Shown: positions 1 to 12,472, counted from the first letter of the stretch. The stretch is DNA of 64,000 nt from Hygrophila difformis (GCA_030278955.1 JAOANR010000012.1:23119977-23183976); one strand, 5' to 3'. The notes: generated by a model from the letters alone, not told the origin. Translations and numbers: made by a program.

Positions 1-711
1 CCATTCCGGCAAGTCGTGTATATCAACTGCCATTTGGCAGGCGTGTATATCAACTGTCGTTTTGACAGGCATGTATATCAACTGTCGTTTTGACAGGCAT
101 GTATATCAACTGTCGTTTTGACAGGCATGTATATCAACTGCCGATTTGACAGGCATGTGCACAATTGTCGTTTTGGCATAGTAAGGAGATCACTAACGAG
201 GCAATCTCAGATAGTAGGGAGACCACTAACGAGGCAGTCTAAAAAATGTTAGCATGAAGATCGGCTCAGCCTAGTGAACGGGATTTTTCGAAAAGTTATA
301 TTTCGTCGTATACAAACGGTTTCGATATCGCATTTCATAGTTCGAGTTTTCTCAAGTTCGAAAATCCGATTCGTCACGGTTTGCGCCTTTTTAAATTAAA
401 AATTCATCTTTCAATTAAAAATTCTGAAATTTACACAGTAGCTCAAGAACACCCATACGAACAACTTTCATGCTTCGAGTTTTTGGAAATAAGGTTCGGA
501 AGTGTATCAAATTTCGAGTTATTTACAAAGGAAGAATTCTGCCCAAGAGACTGACTCGAACACAGTTTCGTGCAACGTCGATTAAAATTTCATTTCAACT
601 CCAATCGATCCGAAATTTTTACAGGTTGTAGAAAACATCTTAATGAACATCTTTCGTGTTTTAAGATTTTGGAAATAATGAGATTTAGTAATTCAAAAAT
701 CATCATCAAAA
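1..711 (-). mobile_element. Truncated Ty3/gypsy (Tekay-like) LTR fragment
   Basis: Positions from about 180 to 711 match, in reverse complement, the 5' LTR of the Tekay-like element at 28525-31323 (its stretch from about 29950 to 30480). Shared landmarks are the repeated 'ctaacgaggca' units, the block 'atgaagatcggctcagccta' and the following AT-rich stretch with 'tttcgagttatttacaaag'-like sequence. The fragment is cut by the window start and by the N gap, so neither LTR end is visible and no coding sequence remains. It is a related but not identical copy. Confidence 0.75.
16..181. repeat. 28-bp tandem repeat
   Basis: Five head-to-tail units of about 28 bp, each built around 'tgtatatcaactg' followed by 'gacaggc', plus a decayed sixth unit. 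Unit starts are near 16, 43, 71, 99 and 127. There are no unique spacers between units. It is a minisatellite at the edge of the LTR fragment and is not found in the related LTR at 28525-31323. Confidence 0.85.
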
Positions 712-1211
712 NNNNNNNNNNNNNNNNNNNNNNNNNNNNNNNNNNNNNNNNNNNNNNNNNNNNNNNNNNNNNNNNNNNNNNNNNNNNNNNNNNNNNNNNN
801 NNNNNNNNNNNNNNNNNNNNNNNNNNNNNNNNNNNNNNNNNNNNNNNNNNNNNNNNNNNNNNNNNNNNNNNNNNNNNNNNNNNNNNNNNNNNNNNNNNNN
901 NNNNNNNNNNNNNNNNNNNNNNNNNNNNNNNNNNNNNNNNNNNNNNNNNNNNNNNNNNNNNNNNNNNNNNNNNNNNNNNNNNNNNNNNNNNNNNNNNNNN
1001 NNNNNNNNNNNNNNNNNNNNNNNNNNNNNNNNNNNNNNNNNNNNNNNNNNNNNNNNNNNNNNNNNNNNNNNNNNNNNNNNNNNNNNNNNNNNNNNNNNNN
1101 NNNNNNNNNNNNNNNNNNNNNNNNNNNNNNNNNNNNNNNNNNNNNNNNNNNNNNNNNNNNNNNNNNNNNNNNNNNNNNNNNNNNNNNNNNNNNNNNNNNN
1201 NNNNNNNNNNN
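712..1211. other. Assembly gap (500 N)
   Basis: Exactly 500 N, the usual placeholder for a gap of unknown size. It hides the first few bases of the 5' LTR of the Athila-like element and its left target duplication. The left flank therefore cannot be matched to the right flank at 26032. Confidence 1.
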
Positions 1212-1546
1212 GATAATGGCCAAAATTGTCCATTATTTCCAATCCATTTCCGTGTCTGAGACGGACATTTAGATCGTAATCCCATCTTATTTTAATAAGA
1301 AAGCAGTTGAATTCGACAGATTGATACAAGTTTGTAATAATAATAAGCTGGTAATGAAAGACACAAAAATATGCAATTTTAATTGCATTTGTGTTAGAAA
1401 AATCCAAAAACATGAAAAAAGGAAAAAGAAAAGAAAAAGGAATGAAAAGATGGGCAAAAGAATAAAATAGCCCACAAAAATCAAAAGATGGGAAAAAGAA
1501 TGAAAATCCCACAAATTGAAATTTTGGTTAAGTGTTGAAGATCAAT

Positions 1547-1953
1547 TCGGTCTATACGCAATTCGACCTAAACCGAATTGCTTATTAGACCGAATTGCTG
1601 AAGAAAAGGAGAAAAAGAGAAGTGTTGAATGAGGGAAGAGCAACCAATTCGGTCTGTGGCAATTCGGTCTATACCGAATTGACCCCTAGACCGAATTGCA
1701 CTATGGAAAGAAGAAGACTTTGAGCAGAACAGAAAAGGAGGAGTTCGATCTATGCAATTCGGTCTAGGCCGAATTGATTGCATAGACCGAATTGTCTAAA
1801 AGCAAGGAAGCCAAGCAGGAGCCATCTTCAATTCGACAAGGCCAATTCGGTCTACTCATAGACCGAATCACCACATTTCATGCTCAAGATCAAGAAGAAA
1901 GACCTCATTTCCCCAATTCGGTCTAAACCGAACTGCTTGAGGAGACCGAATCA
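1547..1953. repeat. Palindromic CAATTCGGTCTA array, U3
   Basis: About fourteen copies of the 12-bp half-site CAATTCGGTCTA or its reverse complement TAGACCGAATTG. Several pairs form near-perfect 22-bp palindromes with the core AATTCGGTCTAGACCGAATT. The array sits just upstream of the LTR TATA box and is repeated at 21419-21830 in the 3' LTR. Spacing between half-sites is irregular, unlike a simple tandem repeat. Confidence 0.9.
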
Positions 1954-2036
1954 CATTCAAAATTGCAGCTTTGAGCACGTGAGAAATGCATGGCACTGTG
2001 GATGGGCCCTGATGGGCCTAGGGTTTCGAGAAGAAG

Positions 2037-2044
2037 TATAAAAG
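2037..2044 (+). promoter_or_regulatory. LTR TATA box
   Basis: TATAAAAG in a typical plant context, preceded by 'gggcctagggtttcgagaag' and followed about 30 bp on by an AC-rich stretch that would hold the start site. The same sequence lies at 21911-21918 in the 3' LTR. The palindrome array at 1547-1953 ends about 85 bp upstream. Confidence 0.65.
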
Positions 2045-2937
2045 CTGACCTTCCTCAACACAAGAAATATTCTTACACACTTGGACATTTTGCTGGGAGA
2101 CAAAAAGAAGGAGCAGAAGGTTCTTCACCCCTTAAGGGTTAGGTAGGTAGTGTAGTTTAGTTAGTTTATTTTCATGCTTGTAGTATAGTTTTATTGCTTT
2201 GAGTTTAGTTTATTTTCCATAAAAGCTTGTTACCACCCTTAGAGTAGCCATTACCATAAACTTTAAATGCTTTGTAGTTATAATGAACCCTACCTTCAAG
2301 CTAATGATGGTTTTAGGGTTATTTGTTGCTTTCAAGTGTCAATACAAGAAAGAATCCAGAGATGGGTTTTCATTTCAAGTGTCCGGCACTTATTTAATGC
2401 TTTCCTTAGTAATAAATGTTAAAATATTTTTTTTGTTTCAACTAGGTTACATTTATTATGTCCTAGTTGACTTACATTCTCAATAAATGCATGTTTAGTG
2501 GGTTTTTGGCTTGTTCTTATACCTTAGTGATTCAAATGAGTGTTCTTAGGTTTTAGATGATTTTAGGTTTGTTAGAATTTATTTCTATATTTATTAGGTT
2601 GCTGTTTTATCCTCTATTTGTTAGCTTATTGTTGCCTTAGATAATGTAGGTGTTCTTGTTTTTATGCATGTGTTCTTATTACTTATTAGATGTTTTAAAC
2701 TTTGATCTTTGATTGCTTGTTTGTAGAATTAAGGTTTGTTTCATGCCAATACCTGCTAGCCACGTAACCTATTATGCCTATTTTCCTTAAAACACTCATT
2801 AGTGTGGCTGTGAGGTGACATTGATGTGAAATGAAGGATTTGGTAAATCTTATCCATCATGAACCACACAATGTAAACCGAACCTGCACTTATGAGTTCA
2901 AAATATCTTTTATGAGAGAAAAGACATGCAATTCGAT

Positions 2938-3516
2938 TTGAGGCAATTCGGTCTAGACCGAATTGCCCATGAGAATAGAATTGCATGGCAAAAATATTTG
3001 TTGCATTGTTTTTTTTCTAAAAACTCATATGCAATTCGATCTAGGCAATTCGGTATAGACAGGCAATTCGGTATAGTCTATACCGAATTGCCCATGAGAC
3101 CGAATTGCATAGCAAAAATTGTCTCATATGGTGCACAAGCAATTTGGTCTGTGCGAATTCGGTTTCCTCCTATAGATCGAATTGACCTTGTATACCATAT
3201 TGTATGCATTCCATCCCCTCATGCCTTAGTTTATTTTCTCTGTCTTACCAATTCGAATTGTCCAATTCGGTCTAGACCGAATTCAATGGGGAATTCGAAT
3301 TACCCTCTTTTTGGGGTAAATGCCTTAGCCAAATTTGAGTGAAGTAATGACTTCATTAATTCGAATTGTCCAATTCGGTTTAGACTGAATTGCTTTGACA
3401 ATTCGAATTAGAGGATGCTTCATGACTTTACAAGGATTAATTGGGTATGGTGTTACTTCATACCTCATGCATCCTCAATTCGGTTTCTTTTGCATTTTGC
3501 CCAATAGACCGAATTG
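2938..3516. repeat. Palindromic CAATTCGGTCTA array, downstream of TATA
   Basis: A second cluster of the same half-sites within the LTR, including a perfect 22-bp palindrome at 2944-2965. It lies about 0.9-1.5 kb after the TATA box, in R/U5. Several palindromes are set inside a second inverted pair of AATTCGAATT-type blocks (for example 3240-3305). The 3' LTR copy is at 22800-23371. Confidence 0.9.
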
Positions 3517-5961
3517 CTTTCTTCCTTCTATTTTAAAACTCCAAAAATATTTTATTACTAGAGTTGTGTAAGTTGCATGGGTGTATTGGGCTTAGGCCCA
3601 TCACACCCAATTTTATCTATTACACATCTCAACCCATCAGTATCTATTTATTGTGTGATTAACACTCACACAATACCAAAAACATTTTCTTAATCTTGTT
3701 TATTTTCCCTTTCATTGTGTGTATGAATGGGTAATAAGAAATATTACAGATCAATGTTGGCGAAAAGGTCCCTTCACCGGGATAACGATTAGCTCGTCTT
3801 CTGTGTATTAATTATTACTCGTTATTTTGCATGGTCTGATTAGTGGTTGGTGGAAGCTACGGCGAAAAGGTCTCTTCATGGAGATAACGATTAGTCACTC
3901 AGCCAACTCCTAATTAGATGTAGTTTTCTTTTCTTTACCTTAATTTCAAACCTGAATCTAGAGTTGTAGTAATGATAGATGATATATGCCAATGTCATCT
4001 AATAATTATTACAGTAATAGAACATGTGGGTTTTCATCCAGATTCATAGATAGTGAAGTCTAAGATGACGGCGGCAACTGTCATTTAAGGCATTCCATTG
4101 TCTAAAAATCATTCCATCTGGAATATTTGGGACCCGGATAGCAGATGTTTGCCGTCCGGATAACCCCAGTTATTTCTGGCAATCTCTTTAGCCATTTTCT
4201 TCGTATCTCTGGCTAATTCATCTTTGTGTACCAAATTCTGTCTAACCCCACTCTATATTTTGGGGTATTTTATTTTACTTCTCATATACATGTATGCATG
4301 ATATTATTATGTAGATATTGTGGTCCATAATATTTTGGAGATCCTTCTCCTTGGACATAGAAGTTTTGATTTAAATCAGATGTTGCATAATAAATTTCCA
4401 CAAAAATCACTTTATAAAATCCGGATCTGAGTAAAGGATAACTTGGACAGTTATGACTAATTCATCTTCTACTGCGGGTTGATTTTGAGAACTTAGAAGC
4501 AGAGTCAGCGATTAGGTCTCACCTAGACTGAAAGGATCTGTGTTTTAATTGAGAGTTTAGTACCTGTTTAGGGAATGATTTTCAAACATCTATTTGTTTC
4601 TCAAAAATTACTGTGTGTTGGGAATCTTCTATTAAGTATTGCATCGAATCAGTGTCCACTTGGATACAGATAAGATGTGATAAATAATATTAGATGGAAC
4701 AACATATAGGCCTTGGTTAATTTCTAAGGTAGGGTTGAGTATTCTTTCAACTACTGTCTTCTCCCGCCAAAGCCTAAAATTGAGTCTCGAGTGAGTACAT
4801 TCGGAATAGATCTTCATAGGTCTGTTCCACTCATGTTTGTATCTCATAACTAACCGGATGTTATAGCCCTGTGGCTTACTGATATTTGGGAAGTTCTAAA
4901 TCTGCATCTGGTCACCAAGACTAGGGGCTCTTTTATACTAACGGAATGTGATGATCTTTTAAGACTTCCGAGTGATAGGTTTTAAATGCTTTCTTTACTG
5001 CTTTCTTTACCGCTTTCTTTAAAATGCTTTCATAGAGGTCACTCGGAAGAATTAGAGGTTGGCCGCCGGTTGTAAGGTTTAAGAGTTATGGATTAGTTCG
5101 GGGTTAAATTTGGACTTTGGGTGTGACAAGGGGGACGATGGGAGTACTTGGCATATCAACTAATGATATGTCAGGTGTTGCTTGTCCACCACATATGACC
5201 AACATACTCTTGCAAGGCATTGCAAGGGGAGTTATTAATCTGTGGTATCTTAGAATTGAGGTCTTAAGAGCATGTAAATTCTGACTGTAAGTACATGTCT
5301 GTCAAAGGGAACATAGTTCAGAAAGCATGAGAGTTAGCTAACTGATGAATTATCCCAACCAAAGATCTGTGTAATTAAAATGGAAGTTTAATTGTGTTTC
5401 ATCTGAAATCTTGTCCAATCTTTATTACTTTCTCCCTGTCCCTTCTGTCACATTTTAAATCTGCTTTCATAGAGTAATTTTACCTGCTTTCTTAGCATAA
5501 TTCTTATTGCTTTCTTAGAATAGATTTAATCGCTTTTTAGACTAAATCTACCATGCTTTGTAGAATAATCTTTAATTGCTTCCATAGTCTAGTTTAAATT
5601 ATTGTCAAATAGTTGTTAGAAAGCATTGCAAAACTTGAATCGAGTAACCGAGTGGAAAATCTTAGTAAACGACGTGGGCCCTGCTTCTATCGCACATCCT
5701 CTAGTGAACGATCCGGTCTTACTATAAATTACTGCAATTTTTGACACCGTGCGCTTTCGGGGGCACAGTTTCTTAACACGAGTAATAAAAACGTGATAAC
5801 CTATAATATATCCCTAATCCCAACTCCATCTTCATAAATTGGTTTCACTAAATAAAATTGAAAACCTGGATTATGATTTTTCAGAAAATACTCATATAGT
5901 GGGAATGTGTTAAAAGTTTCATGGCAAGGAACTTCATGACATGAGATTATGAAAAGTTTCA

Positions 5962-5979
5962 TGGCGCCGTTGCCGGGGA
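5962..5979 (+). other. Primer-site-like copy inside the LTR
   Basis: TGGCGCCGTTGCCGGGGA preceded by GTTTCA, identical to the working primer site and LTR end at 6266-6289 but 310 bp upstream and inside the LTR. The same copy is in the 3' LTR at 25727-25744. A third, decayed module is near 6085-6115. The segments between the modules resemble each other (around 5778-5900 and 6139-6245), so the LTR end is a diverged tandem repeat. Confidence 0.85.
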
Positions 5980-6271
5980 CCTTCAGTGTGGCAGACAGAT
6001 GCAATAAATGATACTATATTAAGTATTGAGCATTGATGTCTGTCATGATTGAACTGTCTATCCCGGCTGCACCATGAAATTGGTCAAAAGTTTCATTTCG
6101 GGGAGGTCCACAGCGCCGTTTGAAATCAAAGTATCCCACATGAGTAATAAAAAGTGAAATATATCCTTAAACCCCTTTCCCACGAATCATAACTCTATTC
6201 TTCTAATAAATTCAAACTTGGGATATTTTAGAAAAAAAAGCTCGTGTTAATGAAACTTGTCAAAAGTTTCA

Positions 6272-6289
6272 TGGCGCCGTTGCCGGGGA
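6272..6289 (+). other. Primer binding site, tRNA-Asp type
   Basis: TGGCGCCGTTGCCGGGGA directly follows the LTR end. It is complementary to the 3' end of plant tRNA-Asp and is the usual minus-strand primer site of Athila elements. The 3' LTR ends at the matching base (26031) and is followed by unrelated DNA, which fixes this copy as the functional one. Confidence 0.85.
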
Positions 6290-6417
6290 GGATGCAGCGC
6301 CGTTTATTAAGAGAACTACACTCCTGATTTACTCATAGATAGTTTTTGTATAAATTCCTGAACCATTACTAATCTGAGGGTTGTGCAGGTGCTGTCAAAT
6401 CTTGATACAAACTGCTT

Positions 6418-8322
6418 ATGCAAAGGACAAAGGCCACATTACCTGAGCTACCGTTCGATCTAGAAATAGAAAGGACCGCTCGCCAACTGAGGGCGCAAGC
6501 CAGACGAAGGAAAGAGCAAGAAGCCCGGACTCGTACCACACCCGAAACCACAAGCAGTGAAATATCCGATATGGCAGAGAACCAAGACATTCCCCCGATC
6601 TTACCAATAGACCAACCACCCAATAATCCTGGTAATGGAGCTGATGGGGGTATGGTAGAACACCCGAATCGTGCAAACGAGGAGGAAGATCTACCTAATC
6701 CAAATCAGCAACAGTATCAGCAGTTCCACCAACAACCACCACCCCCTAACCAATATAACCAACAAAACCAAAATATACCAAACCAGCAATACCAGAATCA
6801 AGCCTTCAATCAGGACCAGTTCCAAAACAACCCTCATGATCCCGATAATATTTTTCAATAGAATCCCAACTACCACCAGAAGTATCAAAACCAAGCAGAG
6901 CAAGGAAATCAACAGCAACAAGCAGCAGCCGATTTTATGCAGCCCATAGTGGAGCCCTATCTGGATAGGCCTGGGAGAGCATAATTCCCTGCACGCAATT
7001 TTGAGCTCAAACCGGCACTCATCAACTTGGTGCAAAACAACCAATTTTGCGGTGCAAATCATGAGGATCCCCATGATCATCTCCAAACCTTCCTGGAGCT
7101 CTGCGACACAATCAAAAATCAGGGAGTATCACCTGATGCTATAAGACTAATGTTGTTTCCCTTTTCTTTGTTTAGTGGTGCCAGGGATTGGTATAAGTCA
7201 TTACCCATAAATCAGAGGAGTACCTAGGCAGATTTGGTGAGGAGTTTTCTGTTAAAGTACTTTCCTGAATCTAAGATAGACGAGGGACGAGAGAAAATTG
7301 GAGAGTTCAAGATGAAGCCGGACGAGTCATTGTACAACGCAAAGGAAAGGTTCGCCAGCCTCTTGAGGCGATGCCCCCAACACGGATATCAACCGTGGGA
7401 GCAACTGAGGAAATTCTATGGAGGACTCACTCATCCATGGAGAATGATGTTGGATCAAGCCTGGGAAAAGATTGAGACAATGTCTGTCAACAGATCTGTG
7501 TTGAACAGCGATGACAAGAAGGCGGACCCTCCTAGAAAAGTTTTCGCCGTGAGTGAAGGAAAAACGGATTTCGAAAAATTGCAGGAACAGGTAGCTGCGA
7601 TACAGCTGGGACAGGAGAAAGGAAAGGGAGCAGGTACCTCTCAGGCAGGAGCCTCATCTAGCCAAGTGCAAGCACAGCAATCGGGAGCAATTTGTGGGCT
7701 ATGTCAGGGACCACATCCAACTGACACATGCCAACAACTAGCTACCGAAAGCTGCAATTACGCAGGGAACTACCAAAACCGCCACCCCAACCTTTCCTAT
7801 TCCAACAACAATGCACTCAATACGCATTTGTTGACACAGCCAAACCAGCTTAACCAGTTTGCAAACCAGAACCTTCAGCAGAATTTCAGACCTCAGAACC
7901 AAGGATTCATTCAGCAGAGAGTTCAGAACTTCCAGAATCAGAACCAGAACTTTCAACCCCATATCCAACAGAGACCCAACCAAAACCAAGGCCAGAATTT
8001 CCAAAACTTCCAAGCCCAGCCTGATCAGAATCAACAATACAACCAAAAGCCACCATCTCGCCTAGAGAATTTGATGACTGAGTTCATTTCCAATCAAATG
8101 GAGATAAACCAGCAATTGCAGTCATCAATCAAAAATGTGGAGACGCAGGTCACCCAGTTGGCTAAGGAATTGCAGAACAGAGGGAAAGGAACACTGCCGA
8201 GCAGCACTGAAGCCAACTCGCAATGCAAGGCAATCACATTGCGGGGAGGCAAGACTCTGAAGGGAAATGTGGGATCTGCAAAGAAGAAAGCTATGAAAGT
8301 AAAGGTTTCATTGGAAGTGTAA
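6418..8322 (+). pseudogene. Athila-like gag, broken
   Basis: One reading frame from the ATG at 6418 encodes a Gln/Asn/Pro-rich N-terminal part. A retrotransposon gag (capsid) domain follows at about 7010-7560, and then a CCHC-type zinc knuckle with cysteines and histidine spaced CX2CX3HX4C near 7692-7730. A long Gln/Asn-rich tract precedes a coiled segment at about 8060-8180. In-frame stops at 6859 (TAG), 6982 (TAA), 7225 (TAG) and 8320 (TAA) break it. The frame continues past 8322 into the protease, so gag and protease were probably one polyprotein. Gag would package genomic RNA into cytoplasmic virus-like particles. Confidence 0.85.
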
Positions 8323-8484
8323 AAGGAAAAGGAAAAGGTTGAAGGAGATGAAAGTGTTGAGCTGGTAAAGGATAAATCAGATACAGCTAACTCGCAGGCT
8401 GAAGCTGCAAATGAAGCTGAAAAGGGTACGGGTGAAGGTACAACTTCCTTCTCTTTACCACCAAAAATAGATAATAATAAGTAC

Positions 8485-9237
8485 ATGCCAAGGGTGCCGT
8501 ACCCTGCACGTCTTAAAAATAAGGAACATGACCTTAAATTCAAGAAATTTCTAGAACGGTTAAAGTCTGTAGAGATAACCATTCCTCTCGTGGAAATGAT
8601 TTCAGAAATGCGCACCTATACTAAGTTCTTGAAAGAATTGATTTCAGGGAAAAGGCAGGTAGAGCAGGAGGAGGTGATCATTCTCAACAGCACATGCAGT
8701 GCCATAGTTCAAAGGAAGCTACCCGAAAAGAAAGAGGACCCTGGGTGTTGCACGCTACCAGTACAGATAGGAAAGGCCAAAGTGAGCATGGGGTTATGTG
8801 ATCTAGGATCCAGCATCAACGTGATGCCTCTAGCCATGGCAATTCGCCTAAGGCTTGGAGAGATTGAACCAGTCAAGATGAAACTGCAACTGGCAGACAG
8901 ATCAATCACCAAACCCGTAGGAATCCTCAAGGATGTGGTAGTCAGAACCGGTCAAGTTCTTTTCCCGGTTGACTTCATCATCCTTGACATTGAAGAGGAC
9001 TCTGAAATGCCACTTATCCTGGGACGCCCGTTTTTGGCCACTGGCGGTGCACTGATTGATGCCACATCTGGAAGAGTCACATTGAGGGTGGACAATCGAG
9101 AAATCTCTTTTGACATGGAGGAGCTGCAGAAATTCCCGAATGAGGGATCTTGTTCCATGTTTGATGTAATAGAAAGTAGGTGTGAGGATGAGAGCATAGA
9201 CTCTATGACTGTGATGACGGACAAAGTTTCAAAATAG
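8485..9237 (+). pseudogene. Athila-like aspartic protease region
   Basis: Same frame as gag. The active-site block reads CDLGSSINVMP, the DLG(A/S)S variant typical of Athila proteases rather than the usual DSGA. A flap-like region and ILGRPFLATGG, the conserved C-terminal hydrophobic-GRP motif, follow. It would cleave the Gag-Pol polyprotein. The frame ends with TAG at 9235, and the same frame resumes after it up to about 9639. Confidence 0.87.
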
Positions 9238-9375
9238 GTACTGACGCCTGGAGGTGCTGAGCAACAAAGAAGTTGCAACGCTGTTCACTTCGAGGACCCT
9301 ATCACTGGGGATCTTGAAGAGTTTGACGGTGTTGAATTCATTCCGGAGGAGGAAGAAAGCACCACGGAAGAGGAA

Positions 9376-12374
9376 GTGGACCCTGTACTGACACAGGGCC
9401 CTGAAGGTAAATCTGATCTTTCACCCCCAACCATTTCTTGCAAATTACCGCCTTCCGTTGAATGTCCGCCAGAGCTTGAACTTAAAATACTTCTGGATCA
9501 TCTTAAGTATGTCTTTCTCGCTGAACATAAAAGATTACCGGTAATTGTGTCAGCCAAGCTGACACAAGAACAAGAAAAAGCTCTGGTAGACATTCTAAAG
9601 AAATATGTACATGCAATTGGATGGACATTTCTGACATAAAAGGAATAAGCCCCTCTGTTTGCATGCACAGAATTTTAATGGAAGAGGAGTACAAGCCCTC
9701 TAGGCAACCACAAAGGCGTCTGAACCCCCATATGCAAGAAGTGGTAAGGAAAGAAGTTATCAAGCTCTTAGATGCTGGTATCATCTATCCTATATCTGAC
9801 AGCAAATGGGTTAGCCCAGTGCAGGTAGTTCCTAAGCGTGGGGGGATGTGCATAACGACTAATGAACAAGGAGAAGAACTGGCGACACGTCCAGTAACCG
9901 GTTGGAGAGTCTGCATCGACTACCGGAAGCTTAACACCGCTATGCGGAAGGATCATTTTCCCTTGCCATTCATTGATCAGATGCTGGAGAGGTTGGCCGG
10001 GAGGGAGTACTACTTCTTTTTGGATGGGTACTCTGGTTACAATCAGATTGTAATAGCTACTGAAGATCACGATAAGACCACTTTCACGTGCCCATATGGA
10101 ACTTTTGCGTACAGACGCATGCCTTTTGGACTTTGCAATGCGCCTGCCACTTTTCAGCGATGCATGATGTCTATTTTCTCAGAATTTATCGAAAAATGCA
10201 TTGAAGTTTTCATGGATGACTTCTCTGTGTATGGAGATACTTTTGATGAATGTTTGACAAATCTTGCAAAAATTTTAAAAAGATGCGAGGACACTAACCT
10301 AGTTTTGAACTGGGAGAAGTGCCATTTCATGGTCACCGAAGGAATAGTGTTGGGTCACCGCATCTCGCGCGCAGGCATCGAAGTCGATAGAGCCAAAGTC
10401 TCAGTCATATCCAACCTTCCATTACCAAACTCAATAAAAGCAGTTAGGAGTTTCTTAGGGCATGCCGGTTTCTACCGGAGATTCATTAAAGACTTTTCTA
10501 AAATTGCCAAGCCGCTCACTAATTTGCTTTGTAAAGAAAATTCTTTCGTAATAAGTGAAGCGTGTGTTCAAGCCTTTGACACGCTCAAGAAGATGTTGAT
10601 TTCTGCTCCAATAGTGCAACCACCCGATTGGTCAATGCCTTTCGAGGTCATGTGCGATGCAAGTGATCTCGCCGTAGGTGCAGTTCTTGGGCAACATAAA
10701 GAAGGAAGGCACTGCGTGATTCATTACGCCAGCCATGCCCTGACTGAAGCCCAAGTCAATTACACCACCACGGAGAAAGAGATGTATGCCGTGGTTTTCG
10801 CATTTGATAAATTCAGACAATACCTCATTGGTACGAAAACCATAGTATACACCGATCACTCTGCACTGAGATACTTGTTCAGCAAACAAGACGCCAAACC
10901 TCGATTAATCAGGTGGGTACTTTTGTTGCAAGAATTCGACATCATAATAGAAGATAGAAAAGGCAGAGACAATGGTGCTGCTGACCATTTGTCTCGAATA
11001 GAAAATGATAAAAATGAGATAGCCGTCAATGAAAATTTTCCGGATGAGCAACTATTTGCCTTGCATCTTCATGATCAAGCTTGTCCATGGTTTTCCGACA
11101 TGGCTAACTTTTTAGCATGTGGAATAACTCCACCATTCCAGAGCAAGAAACAAAAAGCAAGGTTCAACCGAGAGGTAGTTAACTACTTCTAGGAAGATCC
11201 TTATCTCTTTAAGCATTGTGCAGATTCGATTATTAGACGTTGTGTAACTGAGCACGAGGCTTATCAAATCGCTAAAAAATGCCATGAATCGGAATATGGA
11301 GGTCACCATAGCCCCACTCGAACAGCTCACAAGGTGCTCAAGTGTGGTTTCTATTGGCCTACCATTTACGAGGATTGCAAGGCGTTTGTTAAGGCTTGCG
11401 ACAGATGCCAAAGATTAGGGAATATCTCCAAGAGGGATGAAATGCCTCAAAAAGGAATTCTCATCCTTGAGATTTTCGATGTATGGGGTATTGACTTCAT
11501 GGAACCATTCCCGATATCTGACGGGAATCACTACATTTTGGTAGCTGTCGATTAAGTGTCCAAGTGGGTCGAGGCGGTTGCGCTGCCAACCAATGATGGT
11601 CACCAAGTCATCAAATTTTTGAAAAATAACATTTTCAATAGATTTGGTGTACCTAGGGTAATCATATCTGATGGAGGAACCCACTTTGTCAACAAAGCTT
11701 TTGCAAATCTCATGAGCAGAAGTGGGATTCTCCACAAGATCGGCACGCCTTATCATCCCCAAACCAGTGGCCAAGTCGAGGTATCTAACCGCGAAATCAA
11801 ACACATACTCGAAGCCACTGTGGGGAAAACCCGCAAAGATTGGTCACGTAGACTCAATGATGCTCTATGGGCGTACCGCACTGCATTTAAGACTCCCATT
11901 GGGATGTCCCCATACAGGCTTGTCTTTGGAAAAGCCTGTCATTTGCCTGTGGAACTAGAGCACAAGGCTTACTGGGCCATAAAAACGCTTAATTTTGATC
12001 CACGAGTTGCTCAGAGTAAGCGCAAGTTGGACCTCAATGAAATTGAGGAAATACGTGCGCAAGCTTATGAAAGCTCAAGGATTTACAAAGAGCGGACCCA
12101 GAAGTTACACGATCGTCGTATAAAGTCTAAACACTTCTATGTTGGCCAAAATGTCTTGTTATTCAATTCTAGGTTAAAGCTGTTCCCCGGAAAGCTTAAA
12201 TCCAGATGGGAAGCGCCATACGAAGTGGTGCACATGTTTGAAAGTGGAGTTGTCAGGATTCGAACTGACAAAGGAGAGATGGTGGTGATTGGACACAGAT
12301 TGAAGGAGTATCTAGGACAGCTTGACCCCGAAAAAAAAGTCCAAATGACATCAGAGCCGGCCTATGCTCAATAA
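9376..12374 (+). pseudogene. Athila-like RT-RNase H-integrase, broken
   Basis: A frameshift near 9620-9639 separates the protease frame from the reverse transcriptase frame. RT has the catalytic FMDDFSVYG (about 10210-10240) and the upstream YRKLN and DGYSGYNQI motifs. RNase H starts near 10645 (CDASD) and includes TDHSAL. Integrase has an HHCC zinc domain with CDRCQ near 11400. DDE residues lie in GIDFMEP, SDGGTHF and GQVEVSNRE, and a C-terminal GHRLKEY-type end follows. In-frame stops lie at 11190 (TAG) and 11553 (TAA), the latter inside the integrase core. The order RT-RH-INT defines Ty3/gypsy. These enzymes would copy the RNA and insert the cDNA. Confidence 0.93.
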
Positions 12375-12472
12375 AAATATATATATATCTATATAATTAT
12401 TAATTACATATTTATTCGTCTCGAACGATAAGTATCCAAAAATCAACTAAACATTTAGAGTACTAAGACTCT

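Larger units (their letters stand above)
1212..6271 (+). repeat. 5' LTR of Athila-like element
   Basis: Starts a few bases inside the gap (the 3' copy starts TGTTGATAATGG) and ends with GTTTCA at 6271, directly before the primer site. At about 5.06 kb it is very long for an LTR. A TATA box at 2037 puts U3 at about 0.86 kb and leaves over 4 kb for R and U5. It lacks 53 bp present in the 3' LTR (21271-21323; flanking AGA microhomology). It keeps about 79 bp lost from the 3' LTR between two AGGTT repeats (4977 and 5056). A TGCTTTCTTAGA-like motif recurs at 4980-5040 and 5460-5600. Confidence 0.9.

Noticed and set aside
16..181. 28-bp repeats resembling a CRISPR array
   Set aside because: Units are contiguous without unique spacers, in a plant genome next to an LTR fragment; it is a minisatellite.
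570..1512. Long open frames across the N run
   Set aside because: They are open only because N codons cannot be stops; the flanking parts are LTR sequence.
6272..6289. Possible tRNA-Asp gene fragment
   Set aside because: Only the 3' 18 bases match and they directly abut the LTR end, so it is a primer site, not a tRNA gene.
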